Assembly (NCBI GenBank): GCA_026008535.1
Contig: BRKX01000007.1
Location: 3,805,001 to 3,869,000 of the forward strand
DNA from: Perilla frutescens
Taxonomy: Eukaryota > Streptophyta > Magnoliopsida > Lamiales > Lamiaceae
Length of the DNA stretch: 64,000 bases
Direction of reading: 5' to 3'
The notes beneath the pieces were generated by a model. The model was not told where the DNA came from and did no database searches. It saw only the letters and a list, made by a program, of their open reading frames with translations. Shown here piece by piece: positions 25,274 through 36,990 of this stretch; the first letter of the stretch is position 1, and each line of letters begins with the position of its first letter. A program made the translations under genes and the position numbers.

Positions 25274-25514
25274 CTCTCCGTTTCATAATAAGTGACATTC
25301 TAACATTTTAATTTTATTTCACAAAAAGTATCATTCTACACAATCGAGGTAAAAATTCCACATTTTTCTCATATTTATTCTCATTTAATGCATTCAAACA
25401 ATCATATTAATTTAATTCATTTAATGTATTTACATAAATGTGTATAAGAAAATTTGATTATCTAATTAATATCTTTATTAATATGTGTGCATTTATCGAG
25501 AATGACAGTGAGAG
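25274..25514. mobile_element. Stowaway-type MITE, relative of the RHD3-intron copy
   Basis: Ends are CTCTCCGTTTCATAATAA on the left and CTCTCACTGTCATTCTCG on the right (minus strand), with TA after the right end. The interior matches the reverse complement of 6121-6340, for example GTATCATTCTA and CACATTTTTCTCATATTT. The left TA is not intact. Confidence 0.65.
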
Positions 25515-26009
25515 TATATTAGTTCACTTTATTCCTCAAAAGAATTAATCAGTCCACTCGCATTAAAGTGACGTACGTATTGATTTTATTTTAATCATTT
25601 ATTGTCTTCTTCTAATTATAATGGATGGACCCATATTTGATTTTAATTAATAAATGTGGTAAATCACTAAACCCCTCGGGATTTCCCTCCCAAATAATAG
25701 CATATGATGAAATATGGATTGATGTATTATATTTACGTACAAGCATTTTAATTATTATGAAAAGTTTTAAAGTGCTTTGGATTAGTCAGTCACTTGGTCG
25801 CACTTTAGTAGGACCTTAGTGTGCATACAACTTTTAAAAAAGGCATAGACTGCATGTTCACCATTAATTGGATAGACTTATATACAAGTCTTGGTCATTG
25901 TATATAGAATATATATTATGTGATTTTGTTGAACTTAAATACTAATGAAGGAAACACATGATGCACGTTAAGATTATATATTATTATTTCAGAAAAATAA
26001 AAGTTACTG
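25515..26009. other. AT-rich spacer, no gene seen
   Basis: No domain-bearing frame; the short open frame at 25625-25819 matches nothing I recognise. Confidence 0.6.
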
Positions 26010-26930
26010 AAAAACAGTAACCCGTGCTTATACGAGTTTTAGTTAACTGCTTAAAAACTGTTCTGTGATATGTGTGGGACAGATGCAAGAACATAAAATA
26101 ATAAAGCAGTAAAAACGCACGAAATGATAACCCAGTTCGGTTCAAACAACCTACTCTGGGGGGATTGCTCCCAAACTTGAAGTTCCGACTGTTACAATTT
26201 CGAAGAGTGTATTAAGGATCTTACACATACAAGCCTCCCGCCTTATGTCACCCGTTCTTCTCCTCGAACTTTTTCGCTAGCCGAAAGTTGTAAGATCCCC
26301 TCACAACCGTGACACTAGACTCCCTCTAGCTACCCACGACTTCAACTTACAATCTCTCCCGAGATTGCGTACAAAACGGAATAAAAATCCCCTCACGTGT
26401 TTCACTCGTAAACACTCAAAACTAGTCTATCACGTTGAACTGTTTAAGGAACAACTACTAGTTACAAACGACCACAAACTGATTCTAACACTAGAATCTA
26501 AACAAAATATAAGTGGTACCGATTGCTGCACAAATCGGCCTTCATAAATAGTCTTCACTTCAGCTTGGCATCGATCTCTTTCTTCCGCCAACTAGGTAAG
26601 TGGATTGTGGTTTGTGGCCTTCCAAACGTGTGTAGATACTTCCCAAGTGTAGGAGGGTTAATTCAGCACCGGATCTACACCACAAGGCAGTAAAACGGAT
26701 TTATCTTGACCTTCCAAACTGGTTCAGCGCAAGATCTTTCCAACAAGGAAACTGCCATGAATAGAGTGTCCCTGGTTCTGTCTAGGACAAACTATGGAAC
26801 AGTTCACCAACTGTTCTTCTTTTCTTGCACAGCGGAAAACAAATCTTCGTGGGACATACCCAAGCACACATTGTCGAACATATCTCGCCAATACAACAAC
26901 ACAAATACATAGTGCATGACGATGGCACTA
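26010..26930 (-). other. GC-richer block, possible degenerate LTR sequence
   Basis: Composition is distinctly less AT-rich than its flanks. The segment AACCCAGTTCGGTTCAAACA followed by CCTACTCTGGGGGG resembles the 'wet-paper' segment common in plant Ty1/copia LTRs and leaders. No TG...CA ends, target duplication, primer site or coding domain could be fixed, so the orientation is a guess. Short open frames (26365-26547, 26706-26912) are unassigned. Confidence 0.3.
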
Positions 26931-27477
26931 ACAGTTACAACCTTCTGATTAATTAAAAAGAGTTTCATTGTCTAAACAAAATCTTGCTTTGATTTTTTCT
27001 TTTTGTTTATGGGAAAGAGAAACCACTTCATTCAACATGGAGGTTGAATTATGTATAGATAAAATGAACTTAGAAATGAAATGATTATTTGAATAGAATG
27101 ACAATTCTCATAATTGGTATGTACGTCTACGAAATGAATAAAAAATAAAATTATCTTATAAAATGAATATAATTTCTTTTTCCTAATTGTATAAAGTATA
27201 GTAGCTGATATTATCTAATATTTCTTAATTTTCTTTTCTTATACATTTCTTGCCCCATTTTCATTTTTAATGTCTGATTTTTTTTTTCTAATTTTGTTTT
27301 ACTCAATTATAATGTATTTGCTTTTCTTGAAAAATCTTATTCTATAATAGTTAATTAATCAATATATAATAATATATATAGCTTAATAAAAAAATCACTC
27401 TATAATAAAAAAGTCTGTCATTTCAATTTTCTTTTGAATGTATTAAAATATATCAAATACATAATATTACTTTATTT

Positions 27478-27526
<49 letters not shown>

Positions 27527-27587
27527 ATAATTTTTTATTTAAATCAGGACTAGTGCTTGGTGTGGGGAGAGGGCTTGTTTAATGTAA
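26931..27587. other. AT-rich spacer
   Basis: No gene was found. It holds the ATCT microsatellite and ends at the minus-strand Helitron terminus. Confidence 0.6.
27479..27527. repeat. (ATCT)n microsatellite
   Basis: About twelve uninterrupted tetranucleotide units. Confidence 0.97.
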
Positions 27588-27847
27588 CTAGTGTAGACTA
27601 CGTGCGTTGCACGTGTTTCCTATTGTTTTATACTCTCAAATATTTTAAGTTGTAATACTATTAAATATATAATGTAGACATATAATAAGTTAAAACTAAC
27701 ACAATAAAAACAAGTAAAATTGACTCAGAATATTGAAGAAGAAGAAAATTATTATGAAGAAATTTGCATAAGTAGTTCATGAATGTACAAAAATTTGAAA
27801 TAGTTGCATTGGTGAAGGATATCTAAATTCTTTTAATTAATGTTAAT

Positions 27848-28206
27848 TGGGTTAATTGCCTTAAAATACATAAACTTTGGGGTGTTTTTGATTTTTCACA
27901 TGTTTTAAAAAACGTAGTTTTAATAACATGAACTTGGCACTTGTTTGGTTTTTCACATTATTTTCAAATTAAGGTACTCTAATTCGGCCAAAATCGATCA
28001 GAATTTCATGTATTTTAAGACAATTTGATGTCCAAGTAGATGTATACGTGGAAATCTTCGACAATCACGTCACTTTAGTTGATCGAAATTTGAAAATCAT
28101 GTGAAAAAAAACAAGTGTTAAATTCATGTTATTAAAACTACATTTTATAAAATGTGTGAAAAATAAAAAACACCTAAAAATTTATGTATTTTAAGGCAAT
28201 TAACCC
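27848..28206. mobile_element. MITE with about 85-bp inverted ends and 9-bp duplication
   Basis: Ends GGGTTAATTGCCTTAAAATA on the left and the same on the right (minus strand), continuing as paired arms of roughly 85 bp. Flanked by AATGTTAAT at 27839-27847 and 28207-28215. The 9-bp duplication fits a Mutator-derived MITE. The open frame at 28200-28469 just overlaps its edge and is lysine-rich without a recognised domain. Confidence 0.85.
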
Positions 28207-28894
28207 AATGTTAATCTATAGTAAGAATAAATTTTATCTTGTTTGATCTTGATAGTGGGCGCCAAACTTTTCTGCTTCTTTTTGCTTTTAGAGATAAATT
28301 TGGTCAATTGATGATGATTCATCACTTGGAATTTAAATATATTTTCAATTTTTTTCCTTGTCATTCCTTTTCTTTTCCTTCCTTGTACTTTAGTAGAGTG
28401 TAACTCTATGACTTGTTTTTTCTTTTCTTCCACTTTAATTCGCTTGGGCTTTCGAACTGAATCTTTCATTTATTTATCTTGATTTGACTTTAACTCTTCA
28501 ACTAAATCACATAATCGGGTCATGGGTTGTGTCCTTAATTGCATTTGCTAGAAAATTTAGATTTCATCTCTCATCCATTATTGCTTTCTTGATTGTAATT
28601 ATAAAGCATATTTCAGTTGAGGCTTGCAAAACACAGACTCTTATAATATGTAGGATAATTTTCAATAAAGTTTTGTTTTAGTTGTTTCTGAATAAAATAA
28701 AAATAAAAGAAAAACTGGTAACTATTATTCCCAAAAAAATTAAGAATATACAAGCATTTCTCATTCAACATGTCCAAATATATATAAGCTAGTATAATTT
28801 GAAGAAAAATATAAATTAATGAATTAATTGAAATCGCATTATCCTTAAATTAATTCACTATAAATACAATCCAGACAATACTACATTTCTTATG

Positions 28895-28938
28895 TGTGTA
28901 TGTATGTATGTATGTATGTATGTATGTATGTATGTATG
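28895..28938. repeat. (TGTA)n microsatellite
   Basis: About ten TGTA/TATG units in tandem. Confidence 0.96.
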
Positions 28939-30164
28939 AAATTATACTATATGGATTCCGGAAATGAAATCTATATATTCTAATAAATATATTATATTAG
29001 ATAAATTATATATAATATAAGTATAACGTTGATTATATTATAATAGATTATTAACGTCTATAATTGATCACTTTAATATAGACCATAATTATATATAAAA
29101 AAAAATCATAAGTATGACAAATTCTATATTGCTATTTTCAATTGTAGTGGTTTGATATTTTAATGTGTGATAAATATAATGACAATTCATGTACCCCTAA
29201 AATTATTTATAAGAAAATATTTCATTTTTTGTTACTGTTATTTATATATATATATATATTAATATTTTTATTTATTTAGAAATAAGTGAAATAAAATTAT
29301 TTACTTTCGAGGTGGGCTAATTGGGTCAAATTCAATAGTTCAAGGGGCTAAAATTGCACCTTATCCCTATATATAACACTTTATACTTATTTAAATATTA
29401 CATTGTGTCGTCTCAAAAATTTTCTCATTTCACTTTTTGCATATTGTAATTTCAGAATTATTGAGGCATGAACTGTTGTATTTTTTACATGAAACATGCA
29501 CCGATATTGAATTAACATACACAAGATAAAAACAACTTGAAAACATCAAGTACAATAGTGGAAAGTTTTGGAGACGACACGAATCTGTTGAGGCCTCAAG
29601 TGTGTTGACAAAAGAAATTATATCATCCTTAAATATTGTAACTCCAATTTTAACTCCCTGCAAATATAATAAACATGTTTAATACATAATCAAAACCAAG
29701 ATTTATAATTTTGAATTTAATGTGTTAAAATTGTAATATTTTATTAAAATTAAATGTATACTTTTGAATTTAGTTTGGTTCATCGCTATCCATCATGATC
29801 AATTTCCAAAGCCTCATACTTGAACTACTCCCACAAGTTACTTAATGCCCAATTCGTAAAATCTTGAATCGTATTGTGAAGGCACTGTCACCTACTTTTG
29901 AAGTTCTTATTGTCATGCTAGAACACAATAAAAGAATATTAATGCAAGAATTGATTTTAAAGAGAAATCATAATTGCGTAAGAATTAAAAATTGAATAAT
30001 AAGCCTCATATTTCGCTAACCTAGTAGAAATTTGCAAAATATTTTCCTCAACCTTTGTTAGCAATCAATCCGTTGGATTGTTTCAAATTTCAATAATGCC
30101 TAGAAATAAAATAAAGTGAGTTAATTAGTGTTTGCACAATGTAATTTATATAGGTAATGATATT

Positions 30165-30411
30165 GTTATATTAGGAAAAAAGATATAATAAGAAGATTTC
30201 TCACATCAATAATTTTGTTGTCATCAATGTTAATTGGCGGGAGATGTAGTTTGTAGTTTTACCATGCAAGACCCCTAATAATTAAATTTCTTTTTTAATA
30301 TAATATAATTAAATTCTAGAGGTGTTCTTTTACGTTATGTGGTTTTGGTAGATGTAAGTAATCCATATTCCATATATATGGATGAACGATTAACTATTTG
30401 ACGTATTCAAT

Positions 30412-30483
<72 letters not shown>

Positions 30484-30640
30484 TATAGTTATATTAGGAG
30501 AAAAAATCTAATAAGAAAATTTCCACACAAAATGAGTCATCAATGCTAATTGTGGGAGATGTAGTTGTAGCGTTACCATGCAAGTCATGGATAGTTAAAT
30601 TCTTTTTTTAAATTAATACAATTAAATTTTAGTTCGAAAA
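30165..30640. repeat. Local duplication inside the minus-strand Helitron
   Basis: A segment near 30165-30315 (TATTAGGAAAAAAGATATAA, then TCATCAATGTTAATTG, GGGAGATGTAGTT and TACCATGCAAG) recurs near 30490-30640 with the same order of blocks. A TAA array separates the copies. A related GTGGTTTT...CATATATATCCATG-type segment with another TAA array recurs near 31260-31390. Confidence 0.7.
30414..30484. repeat. (TAA)n microsatellite
   Basis: About 22 trinucleotide units, uninterrupted. Confidence 0.97.
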
Positions 30641-31343
30641 AGTTGAAATAAATTAACAATACAATGGAAGTGTTTTATTATAATTAAGAGAATAATTTTT
30701 ATATTTATAATACAGTTTTATATTGTAGATTTCATCTAGAATTATGATTTTGGAAAGAAATTTAGAATTGTGTAATTTTAGAATTATATTTACATGCATA
30801 TGCACTAAATAAAGTTTCGAAAAAATTCTTGAGTTACAAAAGGACAAATTTCATTCTTTAAAAGAAAAATTATTTTGTGTATAGTAGCGAATGCTATAAA
30901 ACATAATAACGATGTATTTGCAAATTCATAAAATGACGAAAGCGAGTTGATCAAGAAAATGAAAATAGTTGTTACAAATTTTTAAAAAATAACGCATTTG
31001 AAGAATTGAAAAATAAATGAAGGAATGATAAGTGTAGAATAAGGGGAATATTAAAATAAAAAATGTCATAAAATCTGAAATTTTATATTCTATATCCAAT
31101 TGAATTACTACTGCACCCTCGATTTAATTAAATTATAAAATAATTACATTTTTAACATCATTTTGTGAGGTGAATCTTGACGGTTTAAAATTAATATAAA
31201 TGCTACTAAAAGCTTTTAGTCATGTACTTGAAATGACCAATCTAATATTTAATTAGCCATGTGGTTTTATTATGCGCTTTTGAAGATGTGAAGTAATGCA
31301 TATATATCCATGACGAATGACGATTAATTAATTAACGTATTAA

Positions 31344-31346
<3 letters not shown>

Positions 31347-31390
<44 letters not shown>

Positions 31391-31391
31391 T
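31347..31391. repeat. (TAA)n microsatellite, second array
   Basis: About 15 units, following a sequence related to that preceding the array at 30414. Confidence 0.97.
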
Positions 31392-32104
31392 AGTCATTAT
31401 CGTAAAGTCATGTGTATTATATATGTTTGATTAGAAATTATTATATATTATTTTTTAAATATAAAAATTAATAAAGTTTCATTATTTTTAATTTTTTGAA
31501 GAAATTAAAATATAATATATTACTCACCTTTAAAGATTCGTTAAATAGTAGTGTCGAAAGTAACAAATATTGAATTCCTTAGCCATTTTATACTTTGTAA
31601 AAGAGAATGTTCACAGCTTCAATATTTAGTTTGCCAAGAAAAATCTCGCCATTTTATTTGGAACAAATAATTGAACAATAGTGTAGAAATCAAATTTTTA
31701 ATTTGGTTCTATTAAATATATGGAACAAATAATCACACTATCAAATTACAACAAGAACTATAATAGTGTTAAATCAAACCTTTAGTTATCCTTATTTAAT
31801 TTATCTGCTTCAACAATCAGAAAATTAATTTATCTATCTACCTTGTTTAATTGTAGAAATCAAATTCTCTCTCATTGAATCAGTCCAAACAAATTCTAAC
31901 GTAGAGCTTCGAATAATTAGTTTCTCCTTGTTTAACTTCACTGCTCCAGCAATCAAAAAAATTATCCATCTACCTTGTCTAATAGTAGAAATCAAATCTT
32001 CTCACCTTCAATTATGTCCCAACAAACTTGAATTACGTCCAAACAAATTCTGACGTAGAGCTCCGCGGGAACAAATTCGAGGTACGTTCTAATGTCTATT
32101 CTAT

Positions 32105-32474
32105 TTAAATAAATATCATATATTATATATAACCCTTATTTAATATGGAAATAATTTTAGGTTTACGTAATCAAGGAAATATATTATAAATAAATATTAT
32201 ATCTTACTCTATTTTGACGTAGAGATAGGTTCTTATATATATCATATTTAAATAAATATCATATATTATTACCATTGTTTAATATGGAATTTTTTTTTTT
32301 AAAGAGAATGTTTTTTTTTTTTTTACTCACACACCCGACCTGTGGTATTGAGGAGGTTCGAACTCGTGACCTTTGGCCTCCGAACAACCTCACTCCACCA
32401 CTAGGCCATCCCCACCGGGACTGGAAATAATTGTATGTTTACAAACAAGGAAATATATTATAAATAAATATTAA
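32105..32474. repeat. Tandem duplication split by a SINE
   Basis: Copy 1 is about 32105-32198 (TTAAATAAATATCATATATT, later TTTAATATGGAAATAATT and GGAAATATATTATAAATAAA). Copy 2 is about 32247-32290 plus 32422-32474, with a SINE inserted after AATATGGAA. Copy 1 therefore preserves the empty site. Confidence 0.8.
32290..32421 (-). mobile_element. tRNA-derived SINE
   Basis: On the minus strand it has an A-box-like GGGATGGCCTAGTGG (near 32412-32398), a B-box GTTCGAACC (near 32363-32355), and ends in GAGTAAAAAAAAAAAA. It is flanked by TGGAA on both sides (32285-32289, 32422-32426), and the uninterrupted site exists in the neighbouring duplicate. RNA polymerase III boxes plus an A-tail define a SINE. 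Length is about 130 bp. Confidence 0.82.
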
Positions 32475-32480
32475 TATATA

Positions 32481-33159
32481 GGGATGGGATCTGGTGAGAA
32501 CCGGTCGCTAGGTGAGAACCGGGAACCGATCTCATCCATCCATCCTGCAAAATCGACGCCCCAGATCCATCCAGATTTTCGGTGGCATTTTTGTAATTAT
32601 CACGAAAATCTTCAATTCGCGCGTCTCATTAAGGGTAAAATCGGAACTGAACTCAAAAATTTTCCAGATTCAATTTTAGCATCCGACTCCGCACATTTTA
32701 GCCTCATGCATTTCTCATTTTAGCATGTGTTGATAAACAAAAATAGAACGATGATTTTATTGGAATGAAATGCAATACACCCTATTTGGAGACAGTGAAC
32801 CCTAATGGGAATCTCATAATTACTAGTTGGGATCAGGAACTTAATAAACCCTAATTGGGAACGGTGAACCCTAGTGGAAAATGTCACATCAATTTTAGCC
32901 TCCTACTTCGATAATTTTAGCATTATGCGATTCTCATTTTAGCCTCATGCGATTCTCATTTTAGCCTTAGAACAAAAGGGAAGAATTATTAAATTACTAT
33001 ATTACCCCTCCGTCCAGAAAGTTGCCGAAAATTACAGAAATGCCACCGCCCATCCACTTAAATCTGATTTAATCTGGACCGTCTAGATTGAGTCAAACAA
33101 GGGCTAGGATTGGTTCCTAGTTCCTACCTGGGGGAAGGATTCTCATTTGATCCTTTCCC
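32481..33159. mobile_element. Non-autonomous Mutator-like element (679 bp)
   Basis: Flanked by a perfect 10-bp duplication TTAATATATA (32471-32480, 33160-33169). Ends are GGGATGGGATCTGGTGAGAA on the left and GGGAAAGGATCAAATGAGAA on the right (minus strand). The interior is relatively GC-rich on the left and carries a repeated TCATTTTAGCCT(C) motif. The open frame at 32484-32723 lies in it and has no recognised domain. Confidence 0.78.
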
Positions 33160-33206
<47 letters not shown>

Positions 33207-33301
33207 TATATTACAATATTACCTTTAAATTAAAATTCTATTAGGGATATAATAGGTAAACCAAAATTTGTAAAACATCACACTTTTATTATAGTAGTAG
33301 A

Positions 33302-33761
33302 TTTTAGTGTTTTTTTACTTTATTATGATGCTATTATTTATTCTTATTTTTAATGTTTTTCTTATTGTATTTTAGTATTAAATGTTTTAGCACCAAAATA
33401 CAATAAGAAAATCATTAATACAATTTTAAAAATATCGAATTTTAATTTGATGATGTTACTCTCTTTTGACAAGAGGCATTGAAGCAACGAGGAGAAGAGA
33501 ACCCATTTAATTGATTTTGTCGATATATTCTTCCAATTTTGTACTGAAATTGGAAGGTTTTAATTTTGGCTTCTAATTACAAAAATAGGAACGCCTCCTA
33601 CAACCCTCTAATTTGGACCCTCCAAAGGAATTAAATAAGTGGATGGAATGAGTTCCTTGTTCCTACGTGGCAAAGAATTCTCACCAAATTATAATTAGCA
33701 CATATGCTTGGTGTCAAAATTGTATATTATGTTTATTTACTATAATTTTATTGCTTATTTT
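33302..33761. other. Spacer with a hairpin and a Mutator-like end fragment
   Basis: A 22-bp inverted repeat (arms 33352-33373 and 33395-33416, one mismatch, 21-nt loop) is present. Near 33620-33690 the sequence GAGTTCCTTGTTCCTACGTG followed by AATTCTCACC resembles the right end of the element ending at 33159, suggesting another diverged member. No gene was seen. Confidence 0.5.
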
Positions 33762-34112
33762 TGTTGGAATATTGTGAAATAGTAGAGAAGTTCATGAAAT
33801 AGGGTTTGCTATTTTATTGATCGAATAATATGCTCAAGTTTCAGATACAAGGTTCAGAAAAATCAAATACAAAAAATGTTCTTCTATCTATTTATACAGA
33901 ATGGAAAGCTTGCAGATAAAGCTAATTAATAGATCTACGGTTGATGTTTAAGATCCGCGTGAGTTGATCATCAACGGTTGTGCATGAAGATGCATGATGG
34001 TCCTCCCATGACTTGCACTTATATGTCCACGTGGCAGTGTCTCTCTCAAGCTTCTCTTTACTGCTGCTACCCATGCATGAGTCTGCATGCTCTCTTTCTT
34101 GCAAAATCAACA
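33762..34112 (-). repeat. Copia 3' LTR (351 bp)
   Basis: On the minus strand it starts TGTTGATTTTGC straight after the purine run GCGGGGGA (34113-34119) and ends CAATATTCCAACA at 33762. The TGTTG...CAACA ends are typical of copia LTRs. Confidence 0.8.
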
Positions 34113-34119
34113 TCCCCCG

Positions 34120-36988
34120 CAGACTCGACCTTATGGATGTCTCCAAGGGAGAGTTTGGATAGCAGACTCTGAAACTGTGCTCCTACAAGTGATTTTGTAA
34201 ATAAATAGGCTAGCTGCAGCTTGGTGGAGACATACATAGGGACAATAAAACCTTGTCTGAAATGCAACCTCGCAAAATGACAATCTAGGTCTAGATGTTT
34301 TGTTCTCTCATGATAGACCTGATTTTGTGTGATTTGAATTGATGCTTTAGTATCACAGAAAACTCTAATAGGTTTTGGTACATCAACCCTCAGATCTTGC
34401 AGCATAAAAGGCAACCATAACGGCTCCTTGACTGTGTAACTTAGGCTTCTATACTCAGCTTCAGTAGTGGAAGTGAAACTGTTGTTTGTTTCTTACACTT
34501 CCAAGAAACCAGACAATCTACTAAAGAAATGCAATACTCTGATAATGATTTTCTAGTATCTGGACATGTCCTCCAATCTGCATTACAAAATGCTTCCAAA
34601 TGAAACTTAGCAGAACTAGAGTAGAATAGTCCTAAAGAGGGTGTCCCCTTGAGATACCTCAGAATATGTATTGCAGCTTCCCAACGTGTCTTAGTTGGAT
34701 TTCCCACAAATTGGCTAAGCTGCTACACTCCAAAAGATATGTCTGGCCTAGTGAGGTTTAGATACATAAGCTTCCCAATAATATTCCTATATGAATCTGG
34801 TTGTGTAAGTATTTCCCCATAATGATGAGAGAGAGATAAGCCTGGTGGGAGAGGTGTGGAAACTGGTTTACAACCCACTAAGCCTGTTGAATTTAACAGG
34901 TCTAGCACATATTTTCTTTGAGACAGAAAAATCCCAGATTTAGACCTAGCTATCTCCATTCCAAGGAAATAGGCAGCTTCACCTAGGTCCTTTATAGTAA
35001 AATTAGTGTGCAAAAACTGTTTAATTGAGGAGATAGTGTCTAAAGTAGGACTCAATAGTAAAATGTCATCAACATATACCAATAGAGCAATAAAGGTGGC
35101 ACCTGATCCTTTTGTGAATAAACAATTGTCATTCTCTGAATGCTTGAAATCCAGGCTAAATAGAAACTTGCTGAACTCATTGTTCCATTCTCTTGAGGCT
35201 TGTTTGAGTCCATACAAGCTTTTCTTCAATTTGCAAACATCTCCTTGCTTTCCTTTGCCATAACCCTGTGGCATTTTCATATATATTTCATCTGTTAGAA
35301 AACCATGCATGAATGCATTATTTACATCTATTTTATGTATATTCCAAGAATATTGGGCTGCTATTGCAAAAAAAATCTCACTGTAACATATTTAGCCACA
35401 GGTGAGAATACCTCATTGTAATCTATTCCATATTGTTGATTATAGCCTTTTACTACTAATTTTGCTTTAAATCTCTCAATTGTTCCATCAGAAGTCAATT
35501 TAATTTTGTAGACCCATTTTGACCCTATAGCATGTTTTCCCTCAGGAAGTGGTACTATTTCCCATGTATTATTTTCTTCCAATGCCAAGAGTTCCTTATC
35601 CATAGCTTCCAGCCATTCTGTAGATTGACAAGCTTCTTTGTAGCTTGTGGGCTCTTTCAAACACTGCACACTTAGTAAAAATGTAGTATAAGTTGGAGTT
35701 AATAGTGATGAAACCATGTAGGGAAATGTAAGTGGTGTCACTCCTCTTTTGATGTCTGTCTGACACACATAGTCCTTAAGATATGGAGGTGTTTTCTTCT
35801 GTCTTGTACTCTTTCTGAGCACCTATGGCATTGAATCAGTAGATTGCTATACTGTGCTAAGCTCAGCTTCCTTATCAAGATTTTGTTCCAATTCATCACT
35901 CTCTGATCTGCTCCCCTTTGCAGCTGTTGGTAGTGAATCCTGAAAAGGAGATCTTTCTGTATCAGAGAAGTGTTGACCATCATGTTGGTGATTCTCAATG
36001 ATCCTTTCACTTGCATCAAGATCAAAAGAATGAAAAGGTAGAATGGGTAGAGAATGGCTTTGTAAAGGGAATATAGTAGGACAAAAATCAACATCCCTAC
36101 TAAGACATATCTGCTTGGAAACCAGATCATATAACACAAAGCCTTTGTTTTGAGGAGCAACACCAAGATAGATACACTGAGTACTTCTAACACCAAACTT
36201 AGGCTTGGAAGGTGACACATTAGCCTTATAAACCAGACACCCAAAGGGTTGCAAAAGAGTATAATCAGGTAATCTGCCAAATAGAACCTCAAAAGGAGTT
36301 TTCCACTCCAGAACTCTTGAATGCAGTCTATTAATAATCCATGTAGCATGCAAAATAGAATAGCTCTAGAAATCTGCATACAACTTGCTTTGAAACATCA
36401 AAGCTCTAGCTACTTGAAGAAGATGTCTGTGTTTTCTTTCCACAATCCCATTCTTCTGGGGTGAGTAGGGACAACTTCTCTGGTGTAGTATCCCATGGTC
36501 TCCTAGAAAATTCTTCATTTGTGAATTAATAAACTCACTCCCATTATCAGTACGGATAGCCTTAATACATAGTTGAAATTGTGTCTTCACTATGAGAATA
36601 AAAGTTTGTAAGATAAGCCAGACCAGTGATTTGTGCTTCAATAAGAATGCCCAAGTACTCCTAGAATGATCCTCCATAATTGTGAGGAAATATGGTGTGT
36701 TGGAAATAATTGATTCGGCCCCCAGAGATCAAGATGCACCAAGGCAAATAAGGAATTAGTCCCGCACTGGAGTAGAGGGAAGGGTTTTCTTTGATATTTA
36801 GACTCATAACATATCTGACAGCACTCTAGTACAGGCAGATCTTCTGTTCTGGCTCTTTTGAAATGTCTAGGCAAATGTTGCATTGCATGAAGTGAAGGAT
36901 GACCAAGTAAGTTGTGCAAATCCATCATAGAGGGTAGGCTCTGAGTTCCACATGCAAGTAACCTTGGCTGTGAGGCATGTGGGAACAC
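34120..36988 (-). pseudogene. Copia pol relic: preINT-INT-RT-RH
   Basis: GAG-pre-integrase zinc region (DLHNLLGHPS and CQICYESKYQRKPF, near 36925-36775). Integrase core with IRTDNGSEF and YSPQKNGIVERKHR near 36560-36430. RT with WVYKIKLTSDGTIERFKA, then YVDDILLLS near 35080. RNase H region with CDTKASIQI and HERTKHLDLD near 34350-34280. Lesions: a frameshift near 36650, a stop near 36363, two stops near 35825-35845, a frame change at a run of eight T (minus strand) near 35370, a stop near 34720 and a frameshift near 34430. It cannot encode an active product. Confidence 0.9.
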
Positions 36989-36990
36989 AT

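Larger units (their letters stand above)
27588..33301 (-). mobile_element. Putative Helitron on the minus strand (5.7 kb), with nested insertions
   Basis: On the minus strand the 5' end reads A|TCTACTACTATAATAAAAGT from 33301. The 3' end has hairpin ACGTGC-AAC-GCACGT (about 27600-27614), an 8-nt spacer and CTAG at 27588-27591 followed by T. These are the same termini as the elements at 1-2374 and 7939-12093. No Rep/helicase frame was found. Inside are a MITE, a SINE, a Mutator-like element and trinucleotide arrays. Because Helitrons make no target duplication, pairing of these two ends is an inference. Confidence 0.65.
33762..36990 (-). mobile_element. Ty1/copia retrotransposon, minus strand, 5'-truncated
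   Basis: Reading right to left: GAG-pre-integrase, integrase, reverse transcriptase, RNase H, polypurine tract and 3' LTR, the copia order. The 5' LTR and gag are missing; coding similarity stops at about 36990, where a TATACCG-rich element begins. The coding region is broken in many places. Confidence 0.92.

Noticed and set aside
28200..28469. Lysine-rich minus-strand ORF as a basic nuclear protein gene
   Set aside because: It overlaps the end of a MITE, lies in AT-rich DNA that yields Lys codons by composition, and has no recognisable domain.
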